Position numbers and translations under genes: made by a program
Shown here: positions 56,780 through 64,000 of the stretch, piece by piece
Layout of the letters: every line of letters starts with the position of its first letter
How positions within the stretch are numbered: position 1 is the stretch's first letter
Assembly: GCF_000729995.1 (NCBI RefSeq)
Contig: NZ_JNFG01000004.1
Coordinates: forward strand, 180,309-244,308
Direction: 5' to 3'
Length of the DNA: 64,000 nucleotides
Source: Caballeronia sordidicola
Lineage (GTDB): Bacteria > Pseudomonadota > Gammaproteobacteria > Burkholderiales > Burkholderiaceae
Notes under the pieces: model-generated
Seen by the model: only the letters and a program-made list of their open reading frames with translations
Told to the model about the DNA's origin: nothing
The model's database searches: none

Positions 56780-58053
56780 GGGTCATGTGCTTACCTGCCG
56801 AGTTGATTCCTGAGCAGCTCGTTGACGACACCGATTATTTTTCGCTTTATGCGAATACCGGACGCCAGAACGTCGGCAGGATATCGTCGGGTTGGGTCAG
56901 TTCACTCGCTCGTTCTGGCTTCGCCCCTCCCAGTGCAGTTTGGGATTTCGTGACGATATCTCTGGCTGTCGCAGCTGCCGACATTGCTTGTAGCAGGCAA
57001 GGAAGTGCTGATGGTTGGACTCGGATGATTGAGCTCGAAGTTGCGCTTCATGAGCCGGAGCGCTGGATAGCGCAAAAACCGAGTCTTGAAAGAACCTTCA
57101 GGTTTCTCACCGGCGATTTCTGGACGCTGAACTTCCGCGATGGTGGGGTGGCGCCCCCATCAACTACCGCTCCGCGACAAACCGACGCCGATTGTGTAGC
57201 GCTTCTATCTGGCGGGCTTGACAGCCTTGTAGGTGGAATCGAACTAGCAGCAACAGGACGCACGCCTTTGTTCGTATCGCAGATGGCCAAAGGTGATTCC
57301 GATACCCAGAGGCTTTTTGCGCGCCATCTGGGCGGCGGCGAACGACACTTCCAGTGGAATCACCGAATAACCGTGCCGCATGTGACGGAACGCTCGACGC
57401 GTGGTCGTTCAATTGTGTTTCTGGCCTTCGCAATCCTTGCCTCGACGACGCTGCCCGGTTGGCAAACCGGTGGAACAACGGCCCTGGTGATTCCGGAAAA
57501 TGGCTTTATCAGCCTCAACATCGCGCTGAATGCAGGCCGCTTCGGAAGCTACAGCACGAAAACCACACATCCGACTTTCCTCGAAGGGATACAGCGAGTC
57601 GTCGATGAGGTCGGATTGCGTGTGCGCCTCGTGCGGCCTTACCAACTCGTGACCAAAGGGGAGCTGCTTGTTAATTGCTCCAATGGCCTGCTGCTTCATG
57701 AACTCGCGGGACATTCAACCAGCTGCGGTCGCTTCGGCTACTACAATTACACGCACTGCGGCCGGTGTGTGCCCTGTCTTGTGCGGCGCGCTTCTTTCCT
57801 GCGGGCTGGTATAACGGACCCGACGTCCCGATACATATTTCCGGACCTAGCAACGGCCGGACGCGAGCGAGGTCCCAATGACGTCGGCTCCGTCGCTACT
57901 GCGTACGTGAACTACAGTGAGAAGGGAGTTGATAGACTGATTGGCGGTGCATTGTCGTTTGCGCCGCCCGGAGAGCGGGATTCATACTCTGCAGTGTTTG
58001 CACGAGGCATGGATGAGCTCGGAGAGCTTCTACGTGTGCACAACGTCCTGTGA
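56776..58053 (+). CDS. qatC: QatC-like QueC-family PP-loop protein
   Basis: 425 residues. A PP-loop SGGLDS (145-150) and a zinc-type cysteine set C317-x10-C328-x2-C331-x2-C334 (THCGRCVPC) match QueC, the 7-cyano-7-deazaguanine synthase of queuosine synthesis. The extra N-terminal 135 residues separate it from housekeeping QueC, as in the Qat defence protein, which is thought to modify a target rather than make queuosine. The start is GTG 56776, coupled to the qatB stop; ATG 56785 is an alternative. Confidence 0.9.
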   Translation: MRVMCLPAELIPEQLVDDTDYFSLYANTGRQNVGRISSGWVSSLARSGFAPPSAVWDFVTISLAVAAADIACSRQGSADGWTRMIELEVALHEPERWIAQKPSLERTFRFLTGDFWTLNFRDGGVAPPSTTAPRQTDADCVALLSGGLDSLVGGIELAATGRTPLFVSQMAKGDSDTQRLFARHLGGGERHFQWNHRITVPHVTERSTRGRSIVFLAFAILASTTLPGWQTGGTTALVIPENGFISLNIALNAGRFGSYSTKTTHPTFLEGIQRVVDEVGLRVRLVRPYQLVTKGELLVNCSNGLLLHELAGHSTSCGRFGYYNYTHCGRCVPCLVRRASFLRAGITDPTSRYIFPDLATAGRERGPNDVGSVATAYVNYSEKGVDRLIGGALSFAPPGERDSYSAVFARGMDELGELLRVHNVL

Positions 58054-58838
58054 TTGATTTCCACTGCCATCTCGACCTTTACCCGGAAGCGTTGCGGCTT
58101 CTCCCCGAAGTCTCGCGCAGGAATCTGTTCACCCTAGTGGTGTCGACAAGCCCTCGAGCGTGGCAGGCGACATCACGAGTATTCGCCGGTTACGACAACG
58201 TCCGCGTAGCGCTAGGCCTGCATCCCGAGATTTTTGAGAAAAAGCAGTCGGAACGCGAACTGCTCCTCGAAAACGTGCGGAACACCCAGTTCATCGGGGA
58301 GGTCGGGCTGGACGGTTCCCGGCGGTTTGTTGGCACATTGGAATTGCAGGAGCGGTTACTCGACGAAGTTTTGGCCGAATGCGCTGTTCATGGCGGAAAA
58401 TTCATCAGCCTGCATTCACGTGGCGCAGCTACGCGAGTCCTTGACCTCATCGAATCCCATCGAGATTGTGGCGTTCCTGTCTTACATTGGTTTTCGGGAA
58501 CACCGAAAGAATTAAGGCGCGCCGTGGACCTTGGCTGCTGGTTTAGTGTTGGACCGGCCATGGTCCAAGCCGAAAAGGGACGAAGGCTATTTGCGGAAAT
58601 GCCACTGAACCGTGTATTGCCCGAAACGGACGGGCCATTTGCTGCACGAAACGGCATTCCATGGATGCCTTGGGAAGCGATTTCGATATCTGATGCGGCA
58701 TCCGAACTGTTTGGTCGGAGCGCGGATGACGTTGCTCGAACCTTCGAAGACAACCTCCGCAGAGTTCTCAAGCATAGCGAGAAGCCCCTAGATTTTATGC
58801 GAGCTCAGGAATCAGCCCAGCGCGACCTACCGTTCTGA
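58050..58838 (+). CDS. qatD: QatD-like TatD family nuclease
   Basis: 262 residues from GTG 58050, overlapping the qatC stop (GTGA). Metal ligands of a TatD-type hydrolase are all visible: H5 and H7 (IDFHCHLD), E84 (GEVGLDGS), H122 (LHSRGA), H146 (LHWFSG) and D194 (PETDGP). In the Qat system this is the predicted DNase. It completes the four-gene operon with no gap, so the locus appears intact. Confidence 0.9.
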   Translation: MIDFHCHLDLYPEALRLLPEVSRRNLFTLVVSTSPRAWQATSRVFAGYDNVRVALGLHPEIFEKKQSERELLLENVRNTQFIGEVGLDGSRRFVGTLELQERLLDEVLAECAVHGGKFISLHSRGAATRVLDLIESHRDCGVPVLHWFSGTPKELRRAVDLGCWFSVGPAMVQAEKGRRLFAEMPLNRVLPETDGPFAARNGIPWMPWEAISISDAASELFGRSADDVARTFEDNLRRVLKHSEKPLDFMRAQESAQRDLPF

Positions 58839-58884
58839 CTTCTCTGCCAACGAAGCACGTATAAGGTGGTGAGCTACATGTGGC

Positions 58885-59088
58885 ATGCCTTCATCAAAAT
58901 CGAACTTGCCCAACTCTTATCTCGATGCTCTGGAACTAGCGGAACTGCTTGGCGTCTCTGTTCAATCTGTCATCCTGCGCGTGAGACGTCGGCCCTGGTT
59001 GTTGCCACCGCGCGCAGTTCTGTATGAGCGGCAGTTGCTGCGTTGGCGTCACGATGTCGTCGAAGCGTGGTTGCATGAGCGCTCCTGA
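58885..59088 (+). CDS. Small AlpA/excisionase-like DNA-binding protein
   Basis: 67 residues. LDALELAELLGVSVQSVILRVRR reads as a winged helix-turn-helix of the AlpA/MerR-like type; RQLLRWRHDVVEAWLHERS is the typical end, where such proteins set the wing and terminal helix. These proteins often regulate island or prophage excision. A degraded relative lies at 62871-63053. It follows qatD by 46 bp but could have its own promoter; the ribosome site is not obvious. Confidence 0.65.
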   Translation: MPSSKSNLPNSYLDALELAELLGVSVQSVILRVRRRPWLLPPRAVLYERQLLRWRHDVVEAWLHERS

Positions 59089-59285
59089 CTTCATGCGGAC
59101 CGCCGCCTTCGTAATGCGCAGCTATAACGCTCTAGCGCAACGGACAATCAGTTGCGCGTCGTCGAGCGAAGGCGTTGGCGCGACACTACAACGGTAGTTG
59201 CCGAGTCCGCCGAAATCTGGAACATAGGCACTGCATTCCGAGCGACGGAATGCGAGTTCAAAACACACGCATTGAAGGAGGCAAG

Positions 59286-59753
59286 ATGTTCTCGTTCGAC
59301 ATACTGAAGATGCTCAAGCAAAATTCGGCGAAATTGATGCTGCCGTTGCTCGTTATCGCCATCCTCGCGGATGTGCCTTTTAGTGGCCACGCTGAGGCTA
59401 GCCCGGTCGTCGATACCGTCAGCCACCTTGTCTTCGCTGTCGTCGCGGCGCTAATCGGACCTACGCTATTCGACAATGCGTTATTTTTCCTCGACCGTTT
59501 TTTGCCTGAGGACGCTATTTTCGGATTTGTAGCCTTCCTACTTCTTGCTTTCTGTTTGTCCGGTGTCTCATTGTTCTCTCACGGACTTCCTTCGCTACGG
59601 CTTAATCCAGCTTGGCATTTAGCAGCCGGCTGTTATGCGTTCTTTCTATTAGAGCGAAATGAGTTGTTCGCTTCGATAAGAGTCGTATCCGCGAAGGATT
59701 CGGAGCATCCTGCGGGGTGTTGCGCTAGGGCGCTTCGCGACAATGAACAATAG
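59286..59753 (+). CDS. Membrane protein of unknown function
   Basis: 155 residues from ATG 59286, with GGAGG at 59277-59281. Four hydrophobic segments are visible (about 17-30, 43-62, 75-97 and 108-123). The C-terminus is polar with a Cys pair (AGCCARALRDNEQ). I recognise no family. It lies between the Qat operon and the AAA/HNH pair in the island, on the same strand, so a link to defence (for example a membrane effector) is possible but unsupported. Confidence 0.65.
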   Translation: MFSFDILKMLKQNSAKLMLPLLVIAILADVPFSGHAEASPVVDTVSHLVFAVVAALIGPTLFDNALFFLDRFLPEDAIFGFVAFLLLAFCLSGVSLFSHGLPSLRLNPAWHLAAGCYAFFLLERNELFASIRVVSAKDSEHPAGCCARALRDNEQ

Positions 59754-60159
59754 GCCCTTGTCGTCGACGGTGGGGGCGGTCACCGCACCCCGAAAATCAC
59801 GCTTTCAGTTGAGAGTGGTTGTGTGTTCCCGCGGTCAGATATGTACCACGAGCCGAGGGCCCTCTCTCGCCGCCGCGTAAGCGAGCATGCTCTTCAACGG
59901 CGACTGCATCCAAGTCTTAACAGTTTCCATCGTCCGGATGCTCTCGACGCGATTGACTCTACAGCCATCGTTCGGGAAGGCGCTTATCAAATTAATGAAA
60001 CGAGCCATTCCCTTTCTGGATACGCTCACGTTGTTCATGCGATTGAAACCGTACGTATCGCCGACTTTGGGAGCAAGGGGCTTCACGTGTTCGGCAGTCG
60101 AAAGCGCTTTGCGCAAGGGGTTCAGTTAGAATTTTCGTCCTTGACAGCACCCTCTGGAG
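59754..60159. other. Stretch with no confident gene
   Basis: 406 bp between the membrane protein and the AAA/HNH pair. Overlapping open frames on both strands (59835-60116 minus, 59823-60215 plus) have no ribosome site or family resemblance. A TAGAAT box at 60127-60132 may be part of the promoter for the downstream genes. Confidence 0.5.
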
Positions 60160-61677
60160 ATGCTCGTGCTCTTTACTGTTGTGCCCTACAAAGATGTCCC
60201 TCGCAAGTCGCGTAGCTTGGCCGGCGCGGACGAGTGTTATCTATTGCGTGATAACTGGGACGACTACTCGTTCAAGACCACTTTCCGGCTTGTCTACTTC
60301 GACTTGGAAGGGAAAAGGCACGACATTGGGTCGGTGAAAGTAATGAGCCAAGGCATGACAGAAGACTGGGTAAGCGTCGAAGATTCATTCTCTGAACTTC
60401 CCGACGACTATGCCTCGTTGGGTGAAAGCGCCGAATATTACGAGAATCTCATAAGTCTTGGGGAGGAGGAGCGCGCGAGTATTCTGCAAGCAATGCGTGA
60501 TTCAATATGGGACGCCGGTATTCGAGCGCGTGTGGAGCAAGAGCCAGCGTTCCAACGGTCGCTAATGCGCGGGCATTCGCCTGCAGACATCGGAAAAATG
60601 GGCGATATTCTTCTTGAGCGCGCGGTGCCAACTGCCTTCCGGTTTGCTTACTTACTTTCGGCGGATGGTGGTGCTCGACTTGAAGTCAATGTTAGGCCAC
60701 GTTCGAATCCGCCTTCGAACATACATGCCATTATCGGTCGCAACGGTGTCGGGAAAACGACCTTACTTAAGTCACTTGTGCAATCGCTGCGCGATGGGCA
60801 CACGACTGAAGGTGGCGTGTTGAAACTGCGTAAGCCGAGCGGAGAGACAGAACGTACAAGCTTTGCCAACCTTGTCGCCGTTGCTTTCAGCGCCTTCGAC
60901 GAATTCGACCCACCTGTCTCAAAGAAGGGAACGGGTACCGGCATACGGTACACATACGTGGGCCTGAAAAAGGAGCGAAGAAAGGATGGCGACGCAAGCA
61001 GCTTAAAAAGGCCGTCTGAGCTTAAGAAGGAATTCATAGACAGTACGCTTGCGTGTTTGCGCAGTGCGCGTGTTCCGCGTTGGCGCGCCGCAATGCGTGT
61101 CTTGGAAACGGACCCGCTCTTTGCTGAGCTCGGTTTAGTGAAGCTGGCCGACTCTTCACAGAATCGGTTCGCACAGGAAGCTGGGGAGCTTTTTGATAGG
61201 GCGAGCTCGGGTCACAAAGTCGTCTTGCTTACGATGACCAGGCTCGTCGAGCTGGTCGGCGAACGGACGTTGGTGGTGATAGACGAGCCAGAAGCACATC
61301 TCCATCCACCTCTCGTCGCGGCGTTTGTGCGAGCTCTTTCAGACCTCCTCGCTGCCCGCAATGGCGTGGCACTGTTGGCAACTCATTCGCCGGTCGTCGT
61401 CCAAGAGATTCCAGCTGCGTGCGTGACCCTTTTCTTCAGAACTGGCAACGAGGTGGAGCTTGAGCGTCCAGAAACTGAGACGTTCGCAGAGAACTTGGGG
61501 ACGCTCACTCGGGAAATCTTTCGAGTGCTGATGACGGAAAGTTCGCATCACGCCCTGATTTCGAAGGTAGTTGAGCAATCGGAAGACTTTGAGCAAGTGC
61601 TCGCAGCCTTTGACGGCCAACTGGGCGCCGAGGGGCGTTCGGTGGCTCGTTCACTTTTGCGGGGACGCGAGGCATGA
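60160..61677 (+). CDS. AAA/ABC-like ATPase of a Septu-like two-gene system
   Basis: 505 residues. Walker A GRNGVGKT (193-200), Walker B LVVIDEPEAHLHP (371-383) and H-loop ATHSP (407-411) define an AAA_21-type ATPase. About 190 residues, apparently beta-rich, precede Walker A, which is unusual since PtuA-like proteins have it near the N-terminus. ATG 60160 touches a GGAG (60156-60159); GTG 60166 has better spacing and may be the true start. The stop overlaps the HNH gene by four bases (ATGA). The PtuA-like role is inferred from the HNH partner. Confidence 0.82.
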   Translation: MLVLFTVVPYKDVPRKSRSLAGADECYLLRDNWDDYSFKTTFRLVYFDLEGKRHDIGSVKVMSQGMTEDWVSVEDSFSELPDDYASLGESAEYYENLISLGEEERASILQAMRDSIWDAGIRARVEQEPAFQRSLMRGHSPADIGKMGDILLERAVPTAFRFAYLLSADGGARLEVNVRPRSNPPSNIHAIIGRNGVGKTTLLKSLVQSLRDGHTTEGGVLKLRKPSGETERTSFANLVAVAFSAFDEFDPPVSKKGTGTGIRYTYVGLKKERRKDGDASSLKRPSELKKEFIDSTLACLRSARVPRWRAAMRVLETDPLFAELGLVKLADSSQNRFAQEAGELFDRASSGHKVVLLTMTRLVELVGERTLVVIDEPEAHLHPPLVAAFVRALSDLLAARNGVALLATHSPVVVQEIPAACVTLFFRTGNEVELERPETETFAENLGTLTREIFRVLMTESSHHALISKVVEQSEDFEQVLAAFDGQLGAEGRSVARSLLRGREA

Positions 61678-62510
61678 TTGGTATCGCGTGCCCGGGGGAC
61701 GACCCGAGAGAACTATTCGAGGAGCTAGCTGAGCACACGCAAGACCAGGTGTTGCGTGCCGCACTTATTGCTGAAGGCCCACGCGTGGAACGCCGAGCTC
61801 GCGAGTATTTAAGGCTTGCGGAAGTGGGCGACCTTTCAGCCTTCGATAGAGAGGCACCTGTTGGAGTGACCAGCGGCCAACTGTCAGGCGTGTACGACCG
61901 CGTGCTGGTTGGTGGATACGGGCGGCCGATTTACGACCGCATCAGGGCAAGTGCAAAATTCCGGCGTTGTCCTCTCTGCGGTCTTCGTGTTGTGAAGACC
62001 TTGGACCACTATTTGCCACAAACGAGATTTCCTGAACTTGCTGTGTTTCCCGCAAATCTGGTCCCTGCGTGTGCGGACTGCAACAAATCGAAACTTGCTC
62101 ACGTCGCTCAAGGCCGGGCTGAAGAGACTTTCCACCCGTACTTTGACGACTGGAGCGAACACTGCATTCTCGGGGCATCGCTTGAATTTGCCGCAAGCTT
62201 AACGGTTTCGTATCAGGTACTCACCGCACCTGGGATGTCCGCTGTCGACATGCAACGCGCTCGTAATCACTTTGACCTCCTTGAACTTAACGAGCTTTAT
62301 GTCAGCTACGCCGCGTCGGAACTCGCAGAAAGCAAACAAACTTTTCGGAACAACTTTGAATCTGGAGCGGAAGCTCTGCGTGAGGAATTGCTGCAAGTTG
62401 CAGAAACCAGGTCTCAGGCAAATTTGAATAGCTGGATGGCGGTTCTTTATCGATGCCTAGCGGAAAGTGACGAGTTCTGCAACGGTGGCTTCGAATTGAT
62501 AGAGGAATGA
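61674..62510 (+). CDS. HNH endonuclease, Septu (PtuB)-like partner
   Basis: 278 residues. The HNH site is CPLC (99-102), LDHYLP with His112, Asn128 in PANLVPAC, and CADCNKSK (133-140), so the zinc cysteines and the catalytic His/Asn are in place. The N-terminal 90 residues are helical and the C-terminal 110 residues are unassigned. Coupled by ATGA overlap to the ATPase gene, it matches the ATPase-plus-HNH arrangement of Septu-type anti-phage systems. No catalytic residue appears missing. Confidence 0.82.
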   Translation: MIGIACPGDDPRELFEELAEHTQDQVLRAALIAEGPRVERRAREYLRLAEVGDLSAFDREAPVGVTSGQLSGVYDRVLVGGYGRPIYDRIRASAKFRRCPLCGLRVVKTLDHYLPQTRFPELAVFPANLVPACADCNKSKLAHVAQGRAEETFHPYFDDWSEHCILGASLEFAASLTVSYQVLTAPGMSAVDMQRARNHFDLLELNELYVSYAASELAESKQTFRNNFESGAEALREELLQVAETRSQANLNSWMAVLYRCLAESDEFCNGGFELIEE

Positions 62511-62870
62511 CATGCTCCCATTGTTCACAATCCAGCGAAAGCGGGGGGCCGTCGAGTTGAATCAGCCGTCGAAGGCACCTCGAGCCCTGTTACGCACGTC
62601 TGCCACTGAGTGAGTTGAACGTCTTCGCTGCCAAGAATATTGGCGATGCGAGCAAGTTTTTCAGGGCGCTAACTCGTAGCGCTAAACGCTGAAACTTACG
62701 CTTTGCGTCAAAACACGAAGCGACCTAGCCCCTTGCGTCAGCGATAGCGCAACGATGAGCGTGGCTTGCGCTCAGGTAAAGCTCGGCTCGCGCGCTCATA
62801 TGCGCGACCCGTAGCCAGCTTGATATTTTACGTTTTCTGCAGCGGCTAAACTCGTTGCGTTACAGGTTGC
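62511..62870. other. Stretch with no confident gene
   Basis: 360 bp after the HNH gene. It contains GCG-rich short repeats (TTGCGTCA at about 62703 and 62729) but no clear gene, terminator or att-like site. Confidence 0.5.
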
Positions 62871-63053
62871 ATGAATGCTCCCAACCTGAAACTGGCAGTC
62901 TATCTCGACGTCAGCGAGCTAGTCGCCACCCTTGGTCTGTTCGGGTCGAGCAGTAATCATGCGGGTGCGCTATCGCCCTTAGCTGTTACCCCGCGCGCCG
63001 AGTTACCTGACCGCGAGCTTCTCCGTTGGCGTCAAGATATCGTCGAACGGTGA
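62871..63053 (+). pseudogene. Degraded copy of the AlpA-like gene
   Basis: 60 codons. It aligns with the protein at 58885: YLDVSELVATLG corresponds to YLDALELAELLG, and RELLRWRQDIVE to RQLLRWRHDVVE, but the recognition-helix region is replaced by FGSSSNHAGALS-type sequence and a stop cuts off the last helix. The remnant is probably non-functional, though a short peptide could still be made. Confidence 0.55.
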
Positions 63054-63070
63054 GTAGCCTCGCTGAAACT

Positions 63071-63391
63071 TTAGACCGCCTTACGCCCCGTTTTTTTAGC
63101 GGAAATCAGCTCAGCCTTTTTCTTGGGCCCGGACTTCAAGGGGACCGGCGACTCGTTTTGCTCCGTGAGCAATTGAGCTTCGTTGACGCCTAGCGCCAAA
63201 GCGAGTGACGCGAGCGTGTCCAGCATGACGCTCGTCAACGCGCGCTCAATTTGGCTGACCTGGGTGCGGTGCAAGCCAGCGCGGTCCGCCAGACCTTCCT
63301 GCGAAAGGCCCTGCTTACCTCGAAATAATTTCAGATTTGTCGCCACCAGTTCTCGGAGCGCTCTCTGACGTTCGGTAGTGTTGTCTGCCAT
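63071..63391 (-). CDS. XRE family transcriptional regulator
   Basis: 106 residues from ATG 63391 (ATG 63406 or GTG 63409 are possible). A Cro/C1 helix-turn-helix is clear: LSQEGLADRAGLHRTQVSQIERAL. A Lys-rich tail (GPKKKAELISAKKTGRK) may help DNA binding. It is divergent from the unknown gene at 63482 across three 15-bp repeats, so it probably regulates itself and that gene. Confidence 0.85.
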   Translation of the reverse strand: MADNTTERQRALRELVATNLKLFRGKQGLSQEGLADRAGLHRTQVSQIERALTSVMLDTLASLALALGVNEAQLLTEQNESPVPLKSGPKKKAELISAKKTGRKAV

Positions 63392-63430
63392 ATGCGGCAG
63401 GAGCATCACCTATTGCAGCATCAAACTCTA

Positions 63431-63475
63431 CAGTTCTTAAACTGACAGTTTATTAACTGACAGTCTTTACACTGC
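63431..63475. repeat. Three tandem 15-bp repeats, candidate XRE operator
   Basis: Units CAGTTCTTAAACTGA, CAGTTTATTAACTGA and CAGTCTTTACACTGC run without gaps. Each is itself a CAGT...ACTG inverted repeat, and the junction AAACTGACAGTTT (63439-63451) is a perfect 6-1-6 palindrome. The array lies between the leftward XRE start and the rightward start at 63482. Confidence 0.85.
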
Positions 63476-63481
63476 ATAACT

Positions 63482-63979
63482 ATGCGTCTAGACTGCTCTT
63501 ATTCCGGTGTCTTAAGGCGCGTGCCACCACAGGTAGCCAACCTAGGGGCTGTCGTATCGAACGCGCGACCGGTACCGGCCATCGGAAAGGAGCCAAATTT
63601 GGAACCAGTTCGCGTCCACTACATACCCGCCACGACCCGCGCTGTGCTTGCGCGACTTGGGGTCCCGGCATCGCTGAAATTTGACGGCAAGCTCGTCGAA
63701 CTTTCCGCTCAAGAAACCCCTGGAGAAGTTGAGTGGCGCGCAGACCTGCTGCGGTTGCTCATACGTCGAACGCTTTTTCAGTTGGCTGCTTGGCCAACTG
63801 ACCTCCGCATCGCGAACCTTTTGAAACTTGAGCGTGAGCTGGTTGTGGAAACAGGACTCCACGAGGTGGAAGCGAGGACCGTTACAGAAGGAGCGCTTAG
63901 GTTGCTCGGAGACCTAGGAGTCTGCGCGGCAGATAGAAATTGGGGTGGTGAGCGACTGACATCGAATGCATATGTGTGA
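63482..63979 (+). CDS. Unknown protein divergent from the XRE regulator
   Basis: 165 residues from ATG 63482, only six bases after the repeat array. A more likely start may lie further in, since the first 40 residues look weakly structured. The rest (RVHYIPATTRAVLARLG, then a helical segment ADLLRLLIRRTLFQLAAWP) has no motif I recognise. Codon use is like the rest of the island. Position suggests it is controlled by the XRE protein. Confidence 0.6.
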   Translation: MRLDCSYSGVLRRVPPQVANLGAVVSNARPVPAIGKEPNLEPVRVHYIPATTRAVLARLGVPASLKFDGKLVELSAQETPGEVEWRADLLRLLIRRTLFQLAAWPTDLRIANLLKLERELVVETGLHEVEARTVTEGALRLLGDLGVCAADRNWGGERLTSNAYV

Positions 63980-64000
63980 GCGCCGCCGATTTTCACCCGG

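Larger units (their letters stand above)
53723..64000. mobile_element. Genomic island inserted in comM, left end and first 10 kb
   Basis: From the comM break rightward the DNA has lower GC, different codon use and only accessory genes: a Qat operon, an AAA/HNH pair, small DNA-binding proteins and unknowns. comM is a known insertion site for islands, including Tn7-like elements in other genera. No transposase or integrase gene is in the visible part, so the mobility type cannot be stated; the right end is outside the window. Confidence 0.8.

Noticed and set aside
59823..60215. 130-codon plus-strand frame overlapping the AAA gene start, and the opposing 59835-60116 frame
   Set aside because: No ribosome site, no recognisable domain, and mutual overlap; the ATPase start at 60160/60166 is better supported.
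62703..62740. TGCGTCA motifs near 62703 and 62729 resembling a similar word at the comM junction, considered as element ends
   Set aside because: Shared word is only seven to nine bases and occurs with different flanks; no longer terminal repeat was found.
1..64000. CRISPR arrays, tRNA or rRNA genes, integrases and transposases
   Set aside because: Looked for repeats, cloverleaf-like sequences and recombinase motifs on both strands; none found in this window.

Overview
The window looks like a chromosome segment from a GC-rich betaproteobacterium of the Burkholderia group (Burkholderia, Paraburkholderia or Caballeronia). The evidence is the set of lineage-typical genes: DUF1840, DUF3567, DUF2844/DUF3443 and DUF2917 proteins, PhaM, a methionine synthase split into two genes, and the dctA-dctB-dctD set. 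No rRNA, tRNA or CRISPR array was seen, and no integrase or transposase.

Layout. 1-2.6 kb: end of a chemotaxis operon (cheD, cheB, cheY, cheZ). 2.9-4.7 kb: an exported DUF2844/DUF3443 pair. 4.8-9.2 kb, minus strand: argS, SPOR protein, dsbA, SDR oxidoreductase. 9.7-18.4 kb: DUF1840, a small exported protein, and the split methionine synthase. A two-gene AAA ATPase/DUF4276 cassette sits between the two methionine synthase halves. 18.6-23.8 kb: an IclR regulator next to a fumarylacetoacetate hydrolase-like enzyme, a solute-binding protein, an enoyl-CoA hydratase and PhaM. 23.8-29.2 kb: a lipid-modification operon (FAD oxidoreductase, DUF1365, cyclopropane synthase family, chalcone isomerase-like) divergent from a MerR/B12-binding regulator. 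29.7-41.5 kb: diiron protein, rfaE2, coaX, birA, an Mla-type lipid transporter operon, VanZ, ferredoxin, hydrolase and a D,D-carboxypeptidase. 41.6-45.3 kb: ybeD, lipB and lipA, with a LysR/DUF2917 pair between them. 45.4-46.1 kb: a small accessory patch with a string of perfect hairpins that looks like a structured RNA. 46.2-51.2 kb: dctA behind a sigma-54 promoter, with its sensor DctB and activator DctD. 51.3-53.1 kb: a thioredoxin-like protein and a lipoprotein.

At about 53.72 kb the comM (yifB, Mg-chelatase-like) gene is cut, and only its C-terminal 200 codons or so remain. Everything to the right is lower-GC accessory DNA that continues past the window. This island starts with a long imperfect palindrome. 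It then carries a complete Qat-type anti-phage operon (qatA KAP ATPase, qatB, qatC QueC-like, qatD TatD-like). After that come an AlpA-like small DNA-binding protein, an unknown membrane protein, and an AAA ATPase/HNH nuclease pair resembling Septu. At the right edge are a decayed second copy of the AlpA-like gene and an XRE regulator. The XRE gene is divergent from an unknown gene across three exact-period 15-bp repeats.

The most interesting items are three ATPase-plus-effector cassettes in one window (one buried inside the methionine synthase operon), the hairpin-rich RNA candidate after lipA, the 15-bp operator array, and the palindrome at the comM junction. Coordinates and motifs were read directly; family names come from recognising motifs and gene order, with no database search.
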